A DNA stretch of 54,122 nucleotides from Deltaproteobacteria bacterium (GCA_011526105.1 WYAZ01000135.1:147190-201311), one strand, 5' to 3'; counted from the first letter of the stretch, positions 33,198 through 43,682 are shown. The notes: generated by a model not told the origin, from the letters alone. Translations and numbers: made by a program.

Positions 33198-34691
33198 TCA
33201 GGGGACCACGATGATCGTGTCGCCTACGCCGAGCACCGGCCAGAGGATGTCGATGACGCTGTTCGACGCCGCGATGCAGCCCCATGTCCAGTCTTGACCG
33301 GCTCCGCCTTGACCGTGGATCTCGATGAGGCCGCCGAGGTTCGTGTTCTGCGGTGGTTCGGTGCCGTTGGCCTGAGCGCTCGCGATGGCGTTGTACTCAG
33401 ACTGAGTGATGAGGCCGGACTGTAGACCTCGGGTCGCATCGGCGGTGTCTGGATAGCTGAGCAGAAAGGCCTTGTAGTACTGCGAAGTGGGAAGCAGGCG
33501 CGGGATGTAGAAGACGCCCTCGGGGGTCTTTCGGTCGCCCTCGCGTTCTTTGTCGCCGCTGGGGGCGAGGCCGAGGTCGATGCACCAGCTCCCGAGCGAT
33601 GCCGCTCCATCACAGAGCGTGAGGCGACGCTGGCTCTTGGTGACGACGACGAAGTCGCTCGAAGCCTGCGAGGCCCAAGCCGAGCAATCCTGAGATCCGC
33701 CGTTCAGATTGCAGGACCAGGTGCTGGTCTGGGGCACCGGCCAGCAGGTCTGGTCGCCATCACACTCGTACCCGGCGCTGGTGCGGCACTGAGCGTCCGC
33801 GCTGCAGTTCTGAAGACAAGCATAGAAGCTCTCCTGCCCGCCGAGGTTGTAGCACTGGCTGCCGCTTGGGCAGCCCACGATGTGGCACTTCTCTTGGGTG
33901 CAGTAGCCGCCCGGCAACCCGGTGATGCACGTGTTCCGGTTGCACGAAGCCTCGGTTGTGCACGCCGCTCCAATATCGAAAGCAGGAACGGGTCGACCGG
34001 GCACGCCAGCCTCAGGCACGCAAGCATGACGAACGTAGGTGGGCTGGTTGACGCGCTTCTCAGGCAGGCAGACGTAGCCGGCGCGGCAACCGGTGGGAGA
34101 CAGCGTGAAGTCGCATCTGGAGACACACAGGCCTTCGGCGTCGCCGTCGACATCGTCGATGCAAAAGGTCACGGAGTTCAGTGGGCCGGATTGATCTGGG
34201 CAAAACTGCGTGCAGCTTTGCGTGCACATGCCGCCGGGATAGCGCGTGTCGCAGATGCCATTTGCGTATGGGCAATCCGCGGCGCTTTGGCACGCGCCGC
34301 CAATCCACTGTGGGTTGAGACCGACCGGGGCTCCGGAGTCGAATGGGCCGCTGTCTGGTGTGGTGGCGTCCGGAAAGCCCGCGTCGGTTGAGGCGGCATC
34401 CGGAGAGGATGCGTCGGGGGCGCTGGCGTCGGGTTCGCCTGCGTCGGAGGCGCTTGCGTCGGGTATGATCGCATCGGGTCCGCCCACGCCCGCGTCCATC
34501 TCCGCCTGGCTGTCCGGCAGAAAGCCCGAATCCAGCCCGGCCCGGGGCACGTCCTCGAGCTCCTGGGCGTCAGGCGAGGTCTCTTCTCCGCCGCAGCCCC
34601 ACAGCGCAAAGCCGAGGAGCAGCGCGGCTCCGACGAGGAGGCGCGCCCGACCGGCGAGGCTGACGGACCTGCGGAGGGCGTGGGGGTTCAC
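33198..34691 (-). CDS. Cys-rich lipoprotein with C-terminal L,D-transpeptidase (YkuD) domain
   Basis: About 497 residues from GTG 34691; GTG 34709 and TTG 34727 are alternatives. The lipobox is LGFALWGC. An Asp/Ala/Ser/Pro linker of ~55 residues (units like PDASAPDASSPDA) follows, then ~210 residues with about 20 Cys in EGF-like spacing. The last ~160 residues are a YkuD domain: DFVVVTKSQRRLTLCDG at its start, then GGLIEIHGQGG and DWTWGCIAASNSVID, giving the catalytic His, Gly and Cys. L,D-transpeptidases crosslink peptidoglycan or attach proteins to it. Membrane anchoring plus a long linker would let the enzyme reach across the periplasm. Confidence 0.85.
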   Translation of the reverse strand: MNPHALRRSVSLAGRARLLVGAALLLGFALWGCGGEETSPDAQELEDVPRAGLDSGFLPDSQAEMDAGVGGPDAIIPDASASDAGEPDASAPDASSPDAASTDAGFPDATTPDSGPFDSGAPVGLNPQWIGGACQSAADCPYANGICDTRYPGGMCTQSCTQFCPDQSGPLNSVTFCIDDVDGDAEGLCVSRCDFTLSPTGCRAGYVCLPEKRVNQPTYVRHACVPEAGVPGRPVPAFDIGAACTTEASCNRNTCITGLPGGYCTQEKCHIVGCPSGSQCYNLGGQESFYACLQNCSADAQCRTSAGYECDGDQTCWPVPQTSTWSCNLNGGSQDCSAWASQASSDFVVVTKSQRRLTLCDGAASLGSWCIDLGLAPSGDKEREGDRKTPEGVFYIPRLLPTSQYYKAFLLSYPDTADATRGLQSGLITQSEYNAIASAQANGTEPPQNTNLGGLIEIHGQGGAGQDWTWGCIAASNSVIDILWPVLGVGDTIIVVP

Positions 34692-34758
34692 ACAAACTTG
34701 GTCGGGCACGAAGGGGCCTGGAGTCAAGCGAAGAGCGTGCTTCGGGTGTGTGTTCGCG

Positions 34759-37700
34759 TCACTTTGGCCTGGGCTTTGCGAGGATGAGCTCGTCCAGCAT
34801 GTCCTTGCTCTGCGTGAGGATCTCGCGAATGTCCTCGTAGGGGGTGAGTGACAACATCAGGCGTCCATCGGGGATCATCTTTCGATCCGCCGGTCGCTTC
34901 GCCACGTAGGCCACGATCCGCTCCGGTGCGATGAGCTGGTCTGAGGTCTCGTCGAAGCGCAGGACGATGCGCGGCGGCATGTTCTTGGTCTCGGCGGCGA
35001 AGTCCAGGGCCTTGCCGCCGATGCGCAGCAAGCGCTGCTTCACCATCATGAGGGTCGCGAGGTTCTCGAGCTCGGGAGGAGGTGTGCCGTAGAGATCGGC
35101 GATCTCCTGCAGAAGGTCGTAGGTGGCCTCGTCGCTCTCGGCCTTGTTGAAGCGCTGATAGAAGGATAGGCGTTCGCCGGGCGGGGGCACGTAGCTCTCG
35201 GGGATCAACGCGGGTACCGGGACCTGGACCTCGGCCTCTCGGAAGCTCAGCGTGTGGGCGCCCTTGAGCTCGTCCACCGCCTCGGCCAAGAGCTGCTGGA
35301 AGACCTCGAAGCCCACCTGGGCGATCGACCCGGACTGCTCTTTACCGAGGATGTTTCCCGCCCCGCGGATCTCGAGATCGTGCGTGGCGATCTTGAAGCC
35401 TGAACCAAGCTCCGTGAACCGCTGAATGACCGCCATGCGCTTCTTGGCGTCCTTGGTGAGATTGCCGGAGGGGATGAGCAAGTAGGCGAACCCTCGGGCC
35501 TTCGACCGACCCACGCGGCCACGCAGCTGATAGAGCTGCGCGAGCCCCATCCGGTCCGCCCGATTCACGACGATCGTGTTGGCATTGGGGATGTCGATGC
35601 CGGACTCGATGATCGTAGTGGAGAGGAGCACGTTGTACTCCCGACTCATGAAGTCGACCATCACCTTCTCGAGGCGGTCTTCTTCCATCTGTCCGTGGCC
35701 GACGACGATGCGTGCCTCGGGCACCAGCTTGTCGAGAAATCGACGGAAGGCGTCGATGGATGAGACGCGGTTGTGTACGACGAAACACTGACCGCCGCGC
35801 CTCAGCTCGCTCACGATGGCTTCGCGAATGAGCTCCTCGCTGAACTTGTGGACCTCGGTCTTGACCGCCAGCCGATCGACGGGCGGTGTAGCGATGACCG
35901 ACATGTCGCGCACGCCCATCAGGCCCATGTGCATGGTTCGCGGGATGGGAGTGGCGCTCATGGTGAGCACGTGGACTTTGGCGCGCAGCTTCTTGAGCGC
36001 CTCCTTGTGCTTGACGCCGAAGCGATGCTCTTCGTCGATGACGAGCAGGCCGAGGTCCTTCCACTTTACGTCCTGGCTGAGCACACGATGGGTGCCGACC
36101 AACACGTCGATCTGCCCCTCCTTCAGCTGGGCCAAGGTCTTCTTGATCTCTTCGTTCGTTTGAAAGCGCGAGACAATGCCGACGCGGGCCCCGAACGCGC
36201 CCAGCCGCTCTGAGAACACCTGAAAGTGCTGCGTCGCCAAAACCGTGGTGGGGACGAGCACCGCGACCTGCTTGCCGCCGAACACGGTGAGCATCGCCCC
36301 ACGCATCGCGACCTCGGTCTTGCCGTAGCCGACGTCTCCGCAGATCACGCGGTCCATGGGTTGGCTCTTACCGAGGTCCGCGATCACGTCTTTGATGGCC
36401 TTGGCCTGATCGGGGGTGGGCTCGAACGCAAACTCGGCCTCGAACCGGGTGAAGCGTTCGTCCGGCGGGGGCAGCGCATAGCCCTCGAGATGGACCCGCA
36501 TGGCATAGAGCCGAAGGAGCTCCGCCGCCATCTTGAGCAGGGTGTCTTTGACCTTGGCCTTGGTCGCGGCCCAGGTCTGGGTGCCCAGCTTGCTGAGCGT
36601 GGGTTTCTTGCCCTCGTCGGCGCCCGCATACTTCTGGAGCGGGCGCAGTCGATGAACCGGCAGATAGAGCTTGTCGCCGCCCTTGTACTCGACGTGGAGG
36701 AAGTCTGCGTCGACGCCGCTCAGCGCCAGCTTGGTCATCCCGTGATAGAGGCCGATGCCGTAGTCGAGGTGGACCACGAAGTCCCCGGGTTTGAGATCGG
36801 CGAGGTCCGAGATGAAGCTCTTGGCAGCCGCAGCCCGGCGTCTTTCGCGCTTGATGCGCTGTCCGAAGATCTCCTCTTCGGAGATGAGCGCCATGCGGCC
36901 ATCGGGGAGCACAAAGCCTCCGGAGATGTCGCCGATGACGAGCCATAGATGGACACTGCGATCGCGGAGCGTGCCCGCGGCGGCGCGATCGTCGTTCCGC
37001 CCCTCGGGCGTCTCGAGCTCCGCGAGATCGAGGGGCTTGGTCCGAAGCCGCACCGTGAGGCCCTTCGGCTCGAGCAGGCTCTTGATGCGCTCGGCTTGGC
37101 CGCGCGTGGATGCAGCCACCACCGTGCAGAGGCCCTCGCTGCGCCACTTCTTCAGCCGGCGCGTCAGCGGAGCGAGGGTGTCGGCGTCTGAGTCCGCGCT
37201 CTCCTTGGCGGCGCGGATGATCTCCTGGCGCAGTCCCGCGGTCGGTTCGTACTGAAGCGCGAGCGTGGAGTTTGCGTGTCCCTCGGCGGGTCCCACCACG
37301 AGCTCCGGCAGCTCGATGAGCTTCGATTGGGAGATGACCGCGCGGAGGATCTCCACTCCGTCGGCGGCGTGTTCGCGCGGCGGCACCGCCAGTCGGTGAT
37401 GCGCGACGGCGTGGTGGTAGGCCGCCTCGAGGTGGGCCTCGGTCTCCGCGAGCTGGGCCTCGATGGGCTCACGATCGCCGACGAGATAGACCGTTTCGGG
37501 CCCCCGAGGCAGATAAGCATCGAGGGGGACCAGCGCCTCCGTGTGGAAGAGCGGAAGCAGGCACTCGATGCCGAAGAAGAAGATCTCGTGTTCGAGGTCG
37601 TCTTCGATCGATCCGAGGTGGCGGCTGGGGACGTTGTTCTCGTCGGCCAACACACGCACCGCGGCCTTCACCCGCGCCGAGGTCTTCGGCCCGAAGAAGA

Positions 37701-38382
37701 CCTCCCGGGCGGGGAGCAAGATGGCGTCTTCCAGCTCTCTCTCGGTGCGCTGCGTGGCGGGATCGAACAGACGAATCGACTCGACCTCGTCACCAAAGAG
37801 ATCGAGTCGATAGGGCTTGGGGAGATAGGGCGAGAAGATGTCGATGATGCCGCCGCGCACGCTGAAGGTGCCCGGATCCTCCACCTGCTTCACCGAGTTG
37901 TAGCCGCGTGAGGTGAGGTTCCGAAGGAGGTGGTCGCGATCGACGGTCTCGCCCGCCACGACGTAGTCCACCGCGTTGCTCCACACCGCGGGCGGCAGTT
38001 GACGACGAACGAGGGCGCCGGGCGAGACCACGACCGCGCGTACGTCCTTGGGTTCGCGGCTCAGTCGGTAGAGCGCCGCGATGCGCTCCATGACGCTCCG
38101 CGCGTCCGGCGAGTACTCCTCGTAGGGCGACTTTGCGTCGTCACCGAGAAAGAGCAGACCCTGCGCGGCGGCGAGGTCGTCCTGCGAGCCGGAGAGGAAC
38201 GCGAGGTCGCGGTAGAGCGCCTCGGCATCTTTTTCGTCGTCGGCGATGAGGACCGGCCGCAACCCGGCCTTCATGAGCTCGACCGCCAAGAAGGCACGTC
38301 CGGCGCCGGTCACTCGCGGGATCACGAGCGGGGGCCTCTCGGCCGGCGTCAGCTCGGCCAGGAGTCGTTTCGCGAGGCCCAC
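34759..38382 (-). CDS. mfd: Transcription-repair coupling factor
   Basis: A 1207-residue Mfd. It displaces RNA polymerase stalled at DNA damage and recruits UvrA. The N-terminal UvrB-like module is present (residues ~1-330), as is the RNA-polymerase interaction region ([20 protein letters not shown] near 535). The translocase motifs follow: [14 protein letters not shown] (Walker A, near 685), [14 protein letters not shown] (near 783), [12 protein letters not shown], and the RecG-like [10 protein letters not shown]. The C-terminal D7 autoinhibitory domain is intact. It is transcribed just after the AmpG-like gene (15 bases). Confidence 0.98.
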   Translation of the reverse strand: MGLAKRLLAELTPAERPPLVIPRVTGAGRAFLAVELMKAGLRPVLIADDEKDAEALYRDLAFLSGSQDDLAAAQGLLFLGDDAKSPYEEYSPDARSVMERIAALYRLSREPKDVRAVVVSPGALVRRQLPPAVWSNAVDYVVAGETVDRDHLLRNLTSRGYNSVKQVEDPGTFSVRGGIIDIFSPYLPKPYRLDLFGDEVESIRLFDPATQRTERELEDAILLPAREVFFGPKTSARVKAAVRVLADENNVPSRHLGSIEDDLEHEIFFFGIECLLPLFHTEALVPLDAYLPRGPETVYLVGDREPIEAQLAETEAHLEAAYHHAVAHHRLAVPPREHAADGVEILRAVISQSKLIELPELVVGPAEGHANSTLALQYEPTAGLRQEIIRAAKESADSDADTLAPLTRRLKKWRSEGLCTVVAASTRGQAERIKSLLEPKGLTVRLRTKPLDLAELETPEGRNDDRAAAGTLRDRSVHLWLVIGDISGGFVLPDGRMALISEEEIFGQRIKRERRRAAAAKSFISDLADLKPGDFVVHLDYGIGLYHGMTKLALSGVDADFLHVEYKGGDKLYLPVHRLRPLQKYAGADEGKKPTLSKLGTQTWAATKAKVKDTLLKMAAELLRLYAMRVHLEGYALPPPDERFTRFEAEFAFEPTPDQAKAIKDVIADLGKSQPMDRVICGDVGYGKTEVAMRGAMLTVFGGKQVAVLVPTTVLATQHFQVFSERLGAFGARVGIVSRFQTNEEIKKTLAQLKEGQIDVLVGTHRVLSQDVKWKDLGLLVIDEEHRFGVKHKEALKKLRAKVHVLTMSATPIPRTMHMGLMGVRDMSVIATPPVDRLAVKTEVHKFSEELIREAIVSELRRGGQCFVVHNRVSSIDAFRRFLDKLVPEARIVVGHGQMEEDRLEKVMVDFMSREYNVLLSTTIIESGIDIPNANTIVVNRADRMGLAQLYQLRGRVGRSKARGFAYLLIPSGNLTKDAKKRMAVIQRFTELGSGFKIATHDLEIRGAGNILGKEQSGSIAQVGFEVFQQLLAEAVDELKGAHTLSFREAEVQVPVPALIPESYVPPPGERLSFYQRFNKAESDEATYDLLQEIADLYGTPPPELENLATLMMVKQRLLRIGGKALDFAAETKNMPPRIVLRFDETSDQLIAPERIVAYVAKRPADRKMIPDGRLMLSLTPYEDIREILTQSKDMLDELILAKPRPK

Positions 38383-38397
38383 GGTCTGGCCCGGGTA

Positions 38398-39867
38398 TCA
38401 CGGGGGCGACGGCTTCGGAACTTCCGAGTTGGTCTCTCTAAGGTGGGGGAGAAAGGGGATGAGGAGCATCCCGGGGATGGTCGCGAAGAAGGTCAAGAGG
38501 AAGTAGGGTGCAAAGCCTAGTTGTTCGGCGAGCGTGCCGCTCACCACCCCGGCGAGCGTGAAGCTGACGCTCATGAGCGCGGTGAGGATCGCCATGTGGG
38601 CGGCGCGATGATGGGGGCGGCAGCAGCGCATGAGGTACACCATGAACACCGCGGTGCCGAGGCCCGCCCCAAAGGACTCGATCGTGATCACGACCGTCAT
38701 GAGCCAAGTGGGAACGGTCGTGATCGCGCCCTGATACGCGAGCCAAGCGTAGAGCAGGTTCAAGAGGTTCTGCGAGAGCACAAAGGGCCAGATGAAACGC
38801 GCCAGCCCGCCGCGCGAAATCGCGATGCCGCCCAAGGCGGGTCCGACCAAGGCCGCGACCATGCCGACCGTGCCGTTGGCGAAGCCGTAGTCGCTCACCG
38901 ACATGCCCAGCGACTCGAAGAAGGGATACTTCATCTTCATGAGGAACGACTCGCCGATTCGGAACGCGAGCACAAAACCAAGGATGAAACCCACGCGATC
39001 CTGCGCGAGGAAGTCGCCGAAGGCCTGCGCGTAGAGCGATGGGCTTCGTTCGAGCCACGCTCTCACGTCGCTCAAGAAGAACAGCGAGCCTAAGAGTCCG
39101 ATGGAGAGAAAGGCCACCGCTGCGGTCGAGACGTGCGGGAGCCAGGCGGCGCTTCGAGACCCGGCCTCCGAGATCTCCGTTGGAAAGAGGCTCACGATCA
39201 CCAGAGCCAGCAGCGTGAGGCCCGCCGCGACGCGAAGGGCCGGGTGCTGCAAGAGCTTTGCGTACGGACGGGCCCGGACTTCGGAGCGCGGAAGCACACG
39301 CAGGTGGAGAAGCAAGACGCCCGACATCATGAGCGCGACGACCGCCAGGCCCATCGTGAAGCTCAGCTCGCCGCTGAGCATCACGATCGGTCCCGAGACG
39401 AGCAGCATCGCCCCTCGGTACGCCGGCGCGCGGTAACCGACGAATCGAGCTTGCTCATCCGAGTCGAGCACCTCGAGATAGAAGCCATCGACCGCGATGT
39501 CCTGCGTCGCCGAGAGGATCGCGAGCGCGAGAAAGAGCGCGCCGAGGACGACGAAACCCGCGCCCACCGCAGAGGCCGCGACCAGCCCTACGAGGGTCAG
39601 CGCGATCGCGAGCTCCGTCACGAGGATGAACCAGCGCTTCGTCTCGTAGGCGTCGAGGAAGGGTCCCCACAGAAACTTCAGGTTCCAGGGGAGGTGAAAG
39701 AGTGCGGTGAGACCGACCACGTAGAGGCTCGCGCCGAGCTGGCGAAACAGAATTTCCGCGAGGCTGTTGACGACCGCGTAGGGAAGCCCCTCCGCAAAAT
39801 ACGTGCTCACGGTGAACACATGCGGGCTCGCCGCGCGCGATGCGGGCTTCGGCGCGCCTTCGGTCAC
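38398..39867 (-). CDS. AmpG-like MFS transporter
   Basis: A 489-residue protein with 12-14 transmembrane helices. The N-terminus FAEGLPYAVVNSLAEILFRQLG and LPWNLKFLWGPFLDAYETKRW is typical of AmpG muropeptide permeases and the related acetyl-CoA transporter family. ATQDIAVDGFYLEVL fits motif regions of AmpG. The GTG start has AGAGGAG upstream. Likely substrate: anhydromuropeptides for peptidoglycan recycling, fitting nearby dapD and cell-wall genes. The broader MFS_1 or AT-1 families are alternatives. Confidence 0.8.
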   Translation of the reverse strand: MTEGAPKPASRAASPHVFTVSTYFAEGLPYAVVNSLAEILFRQLGASLYVVGLTALFHLPWNLKFLWGPFLDAYETKRWFILVTELAIALTLVGLVAASAVGAGFVVLGALFLALAILSATQDIAVDGFYLEVLDSDEQARFVGYRAPAYRGAMLLVSGPIVMLSGELSFTMGLAVVALMMSGVLLLHLRVLPRSEVRARPYAKLLQHPALRVAAGLTLLALVIVSLFPTEISEAGSRSAAWLPHVSTAAVAFLSIGLLGSLFFLSDVRAWLERSPSLYAQAFGDFLAQDRVGFILGFVLAFRIGESFLMKMKYPFFESLGMSVSDYGFANGTVGMVAALVGPALGGIAISRGGLARFIWPFVLSQNLLNLLYAWLAYQGAITTVPTWLMTVVITIESFGAGLGTAVFMVYLMRCCRPHHRAAHMAILTALMSVSFTLAGVVSGTLAEQLGFAPYFLLTFFATIPGMLLIPFLPHLRETNSEVPKPSPP

Positions 39868-39923
39868 GAGCTCCTCTTTACTCCCAATCCGAGCCGGCCT
39901 ATAGGCCCCGAGTAGGAGGAATC

Positions 39924-40463
39924 ATGGCTCAGCACCCACCATTTCCCAGCGTCAAGGACGTCAAAGGCGCCCGCATTCACACCAATCGAGGCGTCATCGA
40001 GATCAAGCTCTACTCGGACAAGGTCCCGAACACCGTCGGCAACTTCGTCGGTCTCGCCGAGGGCACGATCCCCTGGACCAAGAGCAACGGCTCACCGGGC
40101 GAAGGTCCACTCTACAAGGGCGTGATCTTCCATCGCGTGATCAAGAACTTCATGCTTCAGGGCGGCGATCCGGACGGCACCGGCCGAGGCGGCCCCGGCT
40201 ATCGCTTTGGCGACGAGTTCGACAAGTCGCTCCGGCACAACAAGCCAGGGATCTTGTCCATGGCGAACGCGGGTCCTGGCACGAACGGCAGCCAGTTCTT
40301 CCTCACCACCGTACCCACTCCACACCTCGACGACAAACACTCGGTGTTTGGCGAGGTCACTGCGGGCATGGACGTGGTGAAGGCCATCGAGACCACCCGC
40401 ACTGGCCCCGGAGACCGCCCGGTCGAGGACTGCATCATCAACTCCATCGAAATCATTCGCTAA
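39924..40463 (+). CDS. Cyclophilin-type peptidyl-prolyl cis-trans isomerase
   Basis: A 179-residue cytoplasmic cyclophilin with no signal peptide. ATG 39924 has a perfect AGGAGG upstream. Conserved active-site segments are GVIFHRVIKNFMLQGGDPDG (Arg of the catalytic site and Phe/Met pocket), MANAGPGTNGSQFFLTT, and the HSVFGEV strand. It catalyses proline isomerisation during protein folding. It is divergent from the AmpG-like gene across 56 bases and followed 30 bases later by dapD. Confidence 0.96.
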   Translation: MAQHPPFPSVKDVKGARIHTNRGVIEIKLYSDKVPNTVGNFVGLAEGTIPWTKSNGSPGEGPLYKGVIFHRVIKNFMLQGGDPDGTGRGGPGYRFGDEFDKSLRHNKPGILSMANAGPGTNGSQFFLTTVPTPHLDDKHSVFGEVTAGMDVVKAIETTRTGPGDRPVEDCIINSIEIIR

Positions 40464-40493
40464 GCCCCACGCTTTTGGTCTAGACCTCGGAAC

Positions 40494-41342
40494 ATGCCGA
40501 GACCGACCAAGGAGATCATCCGCCTCGCGACCGAGCTGGGCGAGAAGACCCCCGAGCAATACGTCCCCGAAGATCGGGCCACCTTCTCGGAGTTCCGAGA
40601 GGCGGTGAACTTTGGCCTCATTCGCTGCGCAGAACGCGACGAAGACGGCACCTGGCGCGTCAACGCCTGGTTCAAGAAGTGTATCCTCGCGGGTTTCCGG
40701 CTCGGGCAGAACTGCGAGTCGGACGGCTTTACGCGGACGTCCTTCTTCGACAAGCAGACCCTCCCCACGCAGACCATCCACCTCACGAGCAAGGTGCGCA
40801 TCGTTCCGGGCGGCACCTCCATTCGAGACGGCGTCTACGTGGGGCAGGGCGTGATCCTCATGCCGCCCTCGTACATCAACATCGGGGCGTACGTCGGTGA
40901 AGACACCATGATCGATAGCCACGCGCTCGTGGGTTCTTGCGCTCAGATTGGCTCGCGCGTGCATCTTTCGGCGGCGGCGCAGATCGGCGGGGTGCTCGAG
41001 CCGGCCGGTGCATTGCCGGTGATCATCGAGGACGACGTGATGATCGGCGGAAACTGCGGGATCTACGAGGGGGCGATCATTCGCCGTCGGGCGGTGATCG
41101 GCAGCGGGGTGGTGATGAACGGCTCGACGAAGATCTATGACGTGGTGAATGCGAAGATCTACACGCGCGAGGGAGATGTGCCGCTCACTGTGCCCGAAGG
41201 CGCGGTGGTCATCCCTGGCACGCGCCCGCTCGATCACCCGTTTGGTCGCGAGCATGGGCTCTCGATCTCGGCCCCGGTCATCGTGAAGTATCGCGACGAG
41301 AAGACCGACGCCAAGACCGCTCTCGAGGAGGCGCTGCGATGA
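40494..41342 (+). CDS. dapD: 2,3,4,5-tetrahydropyridine-2,6-dicarboxylate N-succinyltransferase
   Basis: A 282-residue left-handed beta-helix acyltransferase that succinylates tetrahydrodipicolinate in the lysine/meso-diaminopimelate pathway, which feeds peptidoglycan. The N-terminal helical domain ends at AWFKKCILAGFRL. Hexapeptide repeats follow (VRIVPGGTSIRDGVYVGQGV, YINIGAYVGEDTMIDSHALV, VMIGGNCGIYEGAIIRRRAV). The stop overlaps the next start (ATGATG). The aminotransferase two genes downstream may act in the same pathway. Confidence 0.96.
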   Translation: MPRPTKEIIRLATELGEKTPEQYVPEDRATFSEFREAVNFGLIRCAERDEDGTWRVNAWFKKCILAGFRLGQNCESDGFTRTSFFDKQTLPTQTIHLTSKVRIVPGGTSIRDGVYVGQGVILMPPSYINIGAYVGEDTMIDSHALVGSCAQIGSRVHLSAAAQIGGVLEPAGALPVIIEDDVMIGGNCGIYEGAIIRRRAVIGSGVVMNGSTKIYDVVNAKIYTREGDVPLTVPEGAVVIPGTRPLDHPFGREHGLSISAPVIVKYRDEKTDAKTALEEALR

Positions 41343-42379
41343 TGTGCCGGGCCGCTTCTGTCCTGCTGCTTGTCGGGGCGCTCGGTTGTGAGAGCGAGGA
41401 ATGTCGTCGGCTCACCGGGATGGTGGGCCAGTATCAAGAGGCGCTGCAGCTTGCGCAAAGGCGGGCCGGGAACGCGGAGCGTTTTCAGCAGCAGTCCAAG
41501 GACGCTCAAGCGAAGGCGGAGGCCACTCTGCATCGACTGGGGCTCGACTTGCCCGAGGACGCGTTGGTGAAGGAGCTCGAGAGCCGAGTGGCCAAGATCC
41601 CCGGCGCTACGTCGCAGCGCCGGGTGGAGAGCTTTGGGCCGTCCGAAGAGGCCGCGAGCAACGCCAAGACGATTTTCACGATCAGCTTCGAGGAGAAAGA
41701 CCCCAGCAAACTTTGGGCGAAGGTGGCGCTGCTCTCAGAGCCGCTTCCGATGTTTCGGCTCGAGATGATCAGGACAGGCGCGAGTCCGGGGAGCTGGGAG
41801 GTCGATATCGTGCGCGCCATCGTCGAGCGCCTCCCGATCAACCCGAAGCCCACGCCTTTGCCAGAGGTGCCGGACCCCGAGAAGGTGCCGAGCGAGCTCA
41901 AGTACTGCGGGGCGGGCAAGCTTCGCGCCGAGCTCGCGGGTTTGAAAGCGCAGATCGATGCGCTCGAGGAGGCGGCCGAGAACACCACCGTCCTGCTGCC
42001 GACGATCGCCAGCTGGAAGGGCCTCGAGCAAAGGGCGACCGTGCTCGAGCGCGTCGAGCTCCAGAGCCGCATGCTTCAGAAGACCCTCTTCGAAGTGGCC
42101 GTCGCGACGAAGAGCAAACTCAAGGCGGTGGGTTATCAGGAGCCGCGCGCGGTGCTCGAAGTGCACGGAGGCAAGAAGGAGCGGGCGGCGCTCGAGAAGG
42201 CGCTGGCCCCCCATCGAGCCGTGCTCGCTCTGCCAGAAGGCCCGCAGAACGCAGAGGTCGTCCGGTTCACCTTGGACAACACCGCGGTGCCGGAGTTTCG
42301 TCGCGAGCCCGCGCCGGGCACGCCGGGATCGAAGCCAGATCCGCACGAAGGACACGGCCACGGCCCCGGAGAGCACTGA
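41339..42379 (+). CDS. Coiled-coil lipoprotein of unknown function
   Basis: A 346-residue protein with lipoprotein signal SVLLLVGALGC. The first helical part (MVGQYQEALQLAQRRAGNAERFQQQSKDA pattern) is a coiled coil. A short beta segment follows near residues 115-165, then a second coiled coil (ELAGLKAQIDALEEAAENTT) and a His/Gly/Pro-rich C-terminus (HEGHGHGPGEH). The beta-coiled-coil layout resembles pilus or divisome scaffold proteins such as PilN/PilO, but the sequence match is weak. It sits between dapD and the aminotransferase in one operon. Confidence 0.6.
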   Translation: MMCRAASVLLLVGALGCESEECRRLTGMVGQYQEALQLAQRRAGNAERFQQQSKDAQAKAEATLHRLGLDLPEDALVKELESRVAKIPGATSQRRVESFGPSEEAASNAKTIFTISFEEKDPSKLWAKVALLSEPLPMFRLEMIRTGASPGSWEVDIVRAIVERLPINPKPTPLPEVPDPEKVPSELKYCGAGKLRAELAGLKAQIDALEEAAENTTVLLPTIASWKGLEQRATVLERVELQSRMLQKTLFEVAVATKSKLKAVGYQEPRAVLEVHGGKKERAALEKALAPHRAVLALPEGPQNAEVVRFTLDNTAVPEFRREPAPGTPGSKPDPHEGHGHGPGEH

Positions 42380-42381
42380 GC

Positions 42382-43518
42382 GTGTTCTCCAAGCGCATCA
42401 GTCAGCTCGAGCCGTCGATCATCCGCGAGATGTCGAATCGGCGGCGGCCCACGAGCATCGATCTCTCGCTCGGCGAGCCGGCGCTCCCGCCCGACCCGGG
42501 TCTCCTCGAACGTGCGTTTGCGAAGCTGAAGGCGGGGCCTCAAGGCTACACGCACAACGCGGGGCTCATGGAGCTTCGAAAGGGCCTCGCCGAGCTCCAT
42601 CGCTTTCCCGGCAAGCTCGCGGCCGAGAACGTCATCGTCACCGTCGGCAGCGAGGAGGCGCTGTATCTCGCGATGAGCGCGGTGCTCGATGCGGGTGATG
42701 GCGTGCTGGCGCCGGACCCTGGGTATCCAGCGTACTTGGGCATCACTCGGGTTCTCGGGGCTCAGCACCTGCCGTTCTCAGTGTCGCGTGACGAAGGCCT
42801 GATGCAAACGGCGAGCGCGATTGAGCGCGCGTATCAACCGGGCGCGAAGGTGCTCATCCTCAACTCACCTTCGAATCCGTTCGGGACCATCATTTCGCGT
42901 TCGGAGCTCGAGCGTATCGCGCGGTTCGCGGCGGAGAAGGACTTGGTCGTCATCTCGGACGAGATCTACCGCGACCTCTACTACGGGCAGGATGCGCCGA
43001 GTTCCATCTGTGAGCTGATGGAGTCGCGTAGCTTGTTCGTTGGTGGGCTCTCGAAGTCATGTGCGATGACCGGCCTGCGCGTGGGCTATCTCATGGGCGA
43101 GGAGAGCTTCATCAAGAAGGCCACGCTCCTTCATCAGCTCATCGTCACCTGCGCCTCTCGCCTCGCGCAGCTCGCGGCGCTCGAGGTGACGCTCCGGCCG
43201 GAGATGCTGCGCGCGCACGTGCCGTTTTATCAGTTGGCGCGCGCGAGGATCGCAGAGCTGATGCCCGCGTTTCCGCCCGAGCACGCGGTCTTCCTCGGGG
43301 ACGGCGCCTTCTACGCCATCGTGGACGTCGAGTCGGCGGCACGAGGCGACCCGTTGGCGCTCGCGCTTCGGCTGCTCGACGAGGCCGATGTGGTGGCGGT
43401 GCCAGGGCTCGCGTTCGGAAAGAGCGGGGCGTGGTTCCTGCGGCTGTCCTACGCGGCTGGGGCGGACACGGTGGGCGAGGGGCTTTCGCGCCTCGCGGCC
43501 TTTCTCGAGCGCGCCTAG
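42382..43518 (+). CDS. Class I/II PLP-dependent aminotransferase
   Basis: A 378-residue fold-type I aminotransferase. The PLP lysine is in GGLSKSCAMTGLRVGYLMG. Other family landmarks: GYTHNAGLMELRKGLAELH, NSPSNPFGTIISRSELERI (Asn and Pro binding the cofactor ring), VVISDEIYRDLYY (Asp binding the pyridine N), and the late SGAWFLRLSYA (Arg that binds substrate carboxylate). The GTG start lies 2 bases after the previous stop. With dapD in the operon it could be the succinyl-diaminopimelate aminotransferase, but aspartate or aromatic amino acids are also possible. The stop codon lies inside the terminal repeat that follows. Confidence 0.9.
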   Translation: MFSKRISQLEPSIIREMSNRRRPTSIDLSLGEPALPPDPGLLERAFAKLKAGPQGYTHNAGLMELRKGLAELHRFPGKLAAENVIVTVGSEEALYLAMSAVLDAGDGVLAPDPGYPAYLGITRVLGAQHLPFSVSRDEGLMQTASAIERAYQPGAKVLILNSPSNPFGTIISRSELERIARFAAEKDLVVISDEIYRDLYYGQDAPSSICELMESRSLFVGGLSKSCAMTGLRVGYLMGEESFIKKATLLHQLIVTCASRLAQLAALEVTLRPEMLRAHVPFYQLARARIAELMPAFPPEHAVFLGDGAFYAIVDVESAARGDPLALALRLLDEADVVAVPGLAFGKSGAWFLRLSYAAGADTVGEGLSRLAAFLERA

Positions 43519-43682
43519 AGCTCATCTCAAAGCCCCCTCGGTCGCGATTTCGGCCGATCCGCGTCGGCCCGCCGTGTTGGGCCTCCTCGCGTTATCGCAG
43601 GATAGCGCATTCGTCGGCCCGCCTCGCGGGCCTCGCGTCTTGGCCGTCTCGCTCGGTCGGGGGTTTTGAGATGAGCTCTAGG
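43514..43682. repeat. 169-bp element with 24-bp terminal inverted repeats
   Basis: The left end 43514-43537 (CCTAGAGCTCATCTCAAAGC...) and the reverse complement of the right end 43659-43682 agree at 23 of 24 positions. The ~120 bases inside are GC-rich and hold shorter palindromic bits around GGCCCGCC/GGCGGGCC. There is no reading frame worth calling. The left arm contains the aminotransferase TAG stop. It fits a MITE-like insertion or a large transcript hairpin. Confidence 0.75.
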
